The notes beneath the pieces were generated by a model. It saw only the letters and a program-made list of their open reading frames with translations. It made no database searches and was not told the origin of the DNA. The position numbers and the translations under genes are program-made. 64,000 nt of DNA from the NCBI GenBank assembly GCA_034440635.1, contig JAOTON010002243.1, positions 784,501 through 848,500 of the forward strand, written 5' to 3'. The DNA comes from Lepas anatifera (Eukaryota > Arthropoda > Thecostraca > Lepadidae). This document shows positions 63,287 through 64,000 of this stretch, piece after piece. Every line of letters begins with the position of its first letter. The first letter of the stretch is position 1.

Positions 63287-64000
63287 GCAATTGTTCGTGC
63301 ACTTATTGCACGAAGGAGGCTTGCATGTTGAATGACATGCAGCCTATGAGAGTTTGTTTGCTATGTGCCTTTGCGAATCTGTTGTAACTGACCTGAAATA
63401 AATTTGATGAAAAATTGGATATACCATAGCCCAAGTATAATCCTATAGGCCTAAGTATAGGCCTAAGTAATCTAAGATTAATATAAGTATATTATATCTA
63501 TTTCACATTCAGGATTAGAGCCAAATAAACAACTTGTTAAATTTCTTGTTGTTTTGACTTGATGGGACGTATATTCCGTTGACATTTTCCTGTACCATTG
63601 GGGATGCTATTAATGTGATTCATCAAGCTGACGGTGCCTTCTGTACTCTGCATGATGACATTCTTACCCGCTCCATATTCTTACTACATAGTTGTATCTT
63701 CTTCTTACTAGTTTGCAATGCACCGACATCGCCGAAGCTTGGAAGATGGCGGCATTATTTCTTAGATATTGTTCGACATGCACAGTCAATACAAAAGTAT
63801 AATTACCTATCACATCAAACAGTTTTTTTAAATGGTGATGTAAAGGCACAAATACGTTTAGCCGCAAACTTGCAAAAACAAGTTGAAAACGTATTTGAAA
63901 TTGGCAATATCAATGCGGGCTTAGGCACGAGTAGGAAGCATTACCTTGTGAAGTTATTACTTCCATTGTTACTCATCCAGCATTAGATCCAGTAGGAAAG
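63287..64000. other. No recognised gene
   Basis: A plus-strand frame of 135 residues (63579-63986) has no recognised motif. AGGCCTAAGTATAGGCCTAAG (63448-63468) is a short direct repeat. Confidence 0.35.

Overview
The window is eukaryotic, repeat-dominated DNA, most likely from an invertebrate animal and plausibly an arthropod. The basis is the mix of elements present: a Penelope-like retroelement, an I-type LINE with an RNase H domain, hAT and TTAA-ended DNA transposons, tRNA-derived SINEs, Gypsy and LTR elements, and long microsatellites. I see no bacterial-style operons, no complete conserved host protein gene and no convincing functional tRNA or rRNA gene. Species cannot be named from the sequence alone. 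Almost everything recognisable is a mobile element, often nested in another, or a tandem repeat.

Layout. 0-9 kb: a 34-bp minisatellite; a TA-flanked inverted-repeat element (1206-3295) carrying a tRNA-derived SINE; and a hAT-like element (4523-6330) enclosing a 23-bp minisatellite, a LINE endonuclease fragment and a 136-bp hAT MITE. 7-13.3 kb: two TTAA-ended families. Family A is rich in TGACCT/AGGTCA and family B has AGGGAATGTGGCACC ends. One B copy contains a 1205-bp solo-LTR-like insertion with a 5-bp target duplication. 13.5-18 kb: a second SINE family, a G/C-rich tandem region, and a 5'-truncated I-type LINE (RT, RNase H and a CCHC-like motif, one frameshift). 18.9-22.5 kb: a hAT-like element with an 8-bp target duplication, itself carrying a 1.1-kb foldback insertion. 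26-33 kb: more family A, a decayed Gypsy-type gag/zinc-knuckle/protease on the minus strand, and minisatellites.

38.1-44.2 kb is the most informative locus. The 3' part of one Penelope-like copy (RT C-terminus and GIY-YIG-like endonuclease) lies head-to-tail with the RT of a second copy. A 4669-bp LTR retrotransposon has cut that second RT in two. The insertion has 1020-bp LTRs that look identical by eye, a GATCA target duplication on both sides, a 15-unit array of near-palindromic GCCGTTAACGGC in its leader, and only one gag-like ORF. It therefore appears young and non-autonomous.

44.7-57 kb: a hAT MITE, family B, a ~320-bp GT microsatellite grading into GTGC repeats, a minisatellite bounded by direct repeats, an inverted pair of decayed coding-like sequences split by a SINE, an element whose arms are TACGTAC-rich minisatellites, an inverted-repeat element with an internal array, and the best family A copy. 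57-64 kb is largely unassigned apart from a 16-bp-arm hairpin, GC-rich islands, a GA microsatellite and the C-terminal end of a CR1/RTE-type LINE.

The recognisable genes do not cooperate in a pathway. They are parts of independent elements, and the nesting gives a relative insertion order (for example Penelope-like before LTR element, family B before solo LTR, hAT before foldback).
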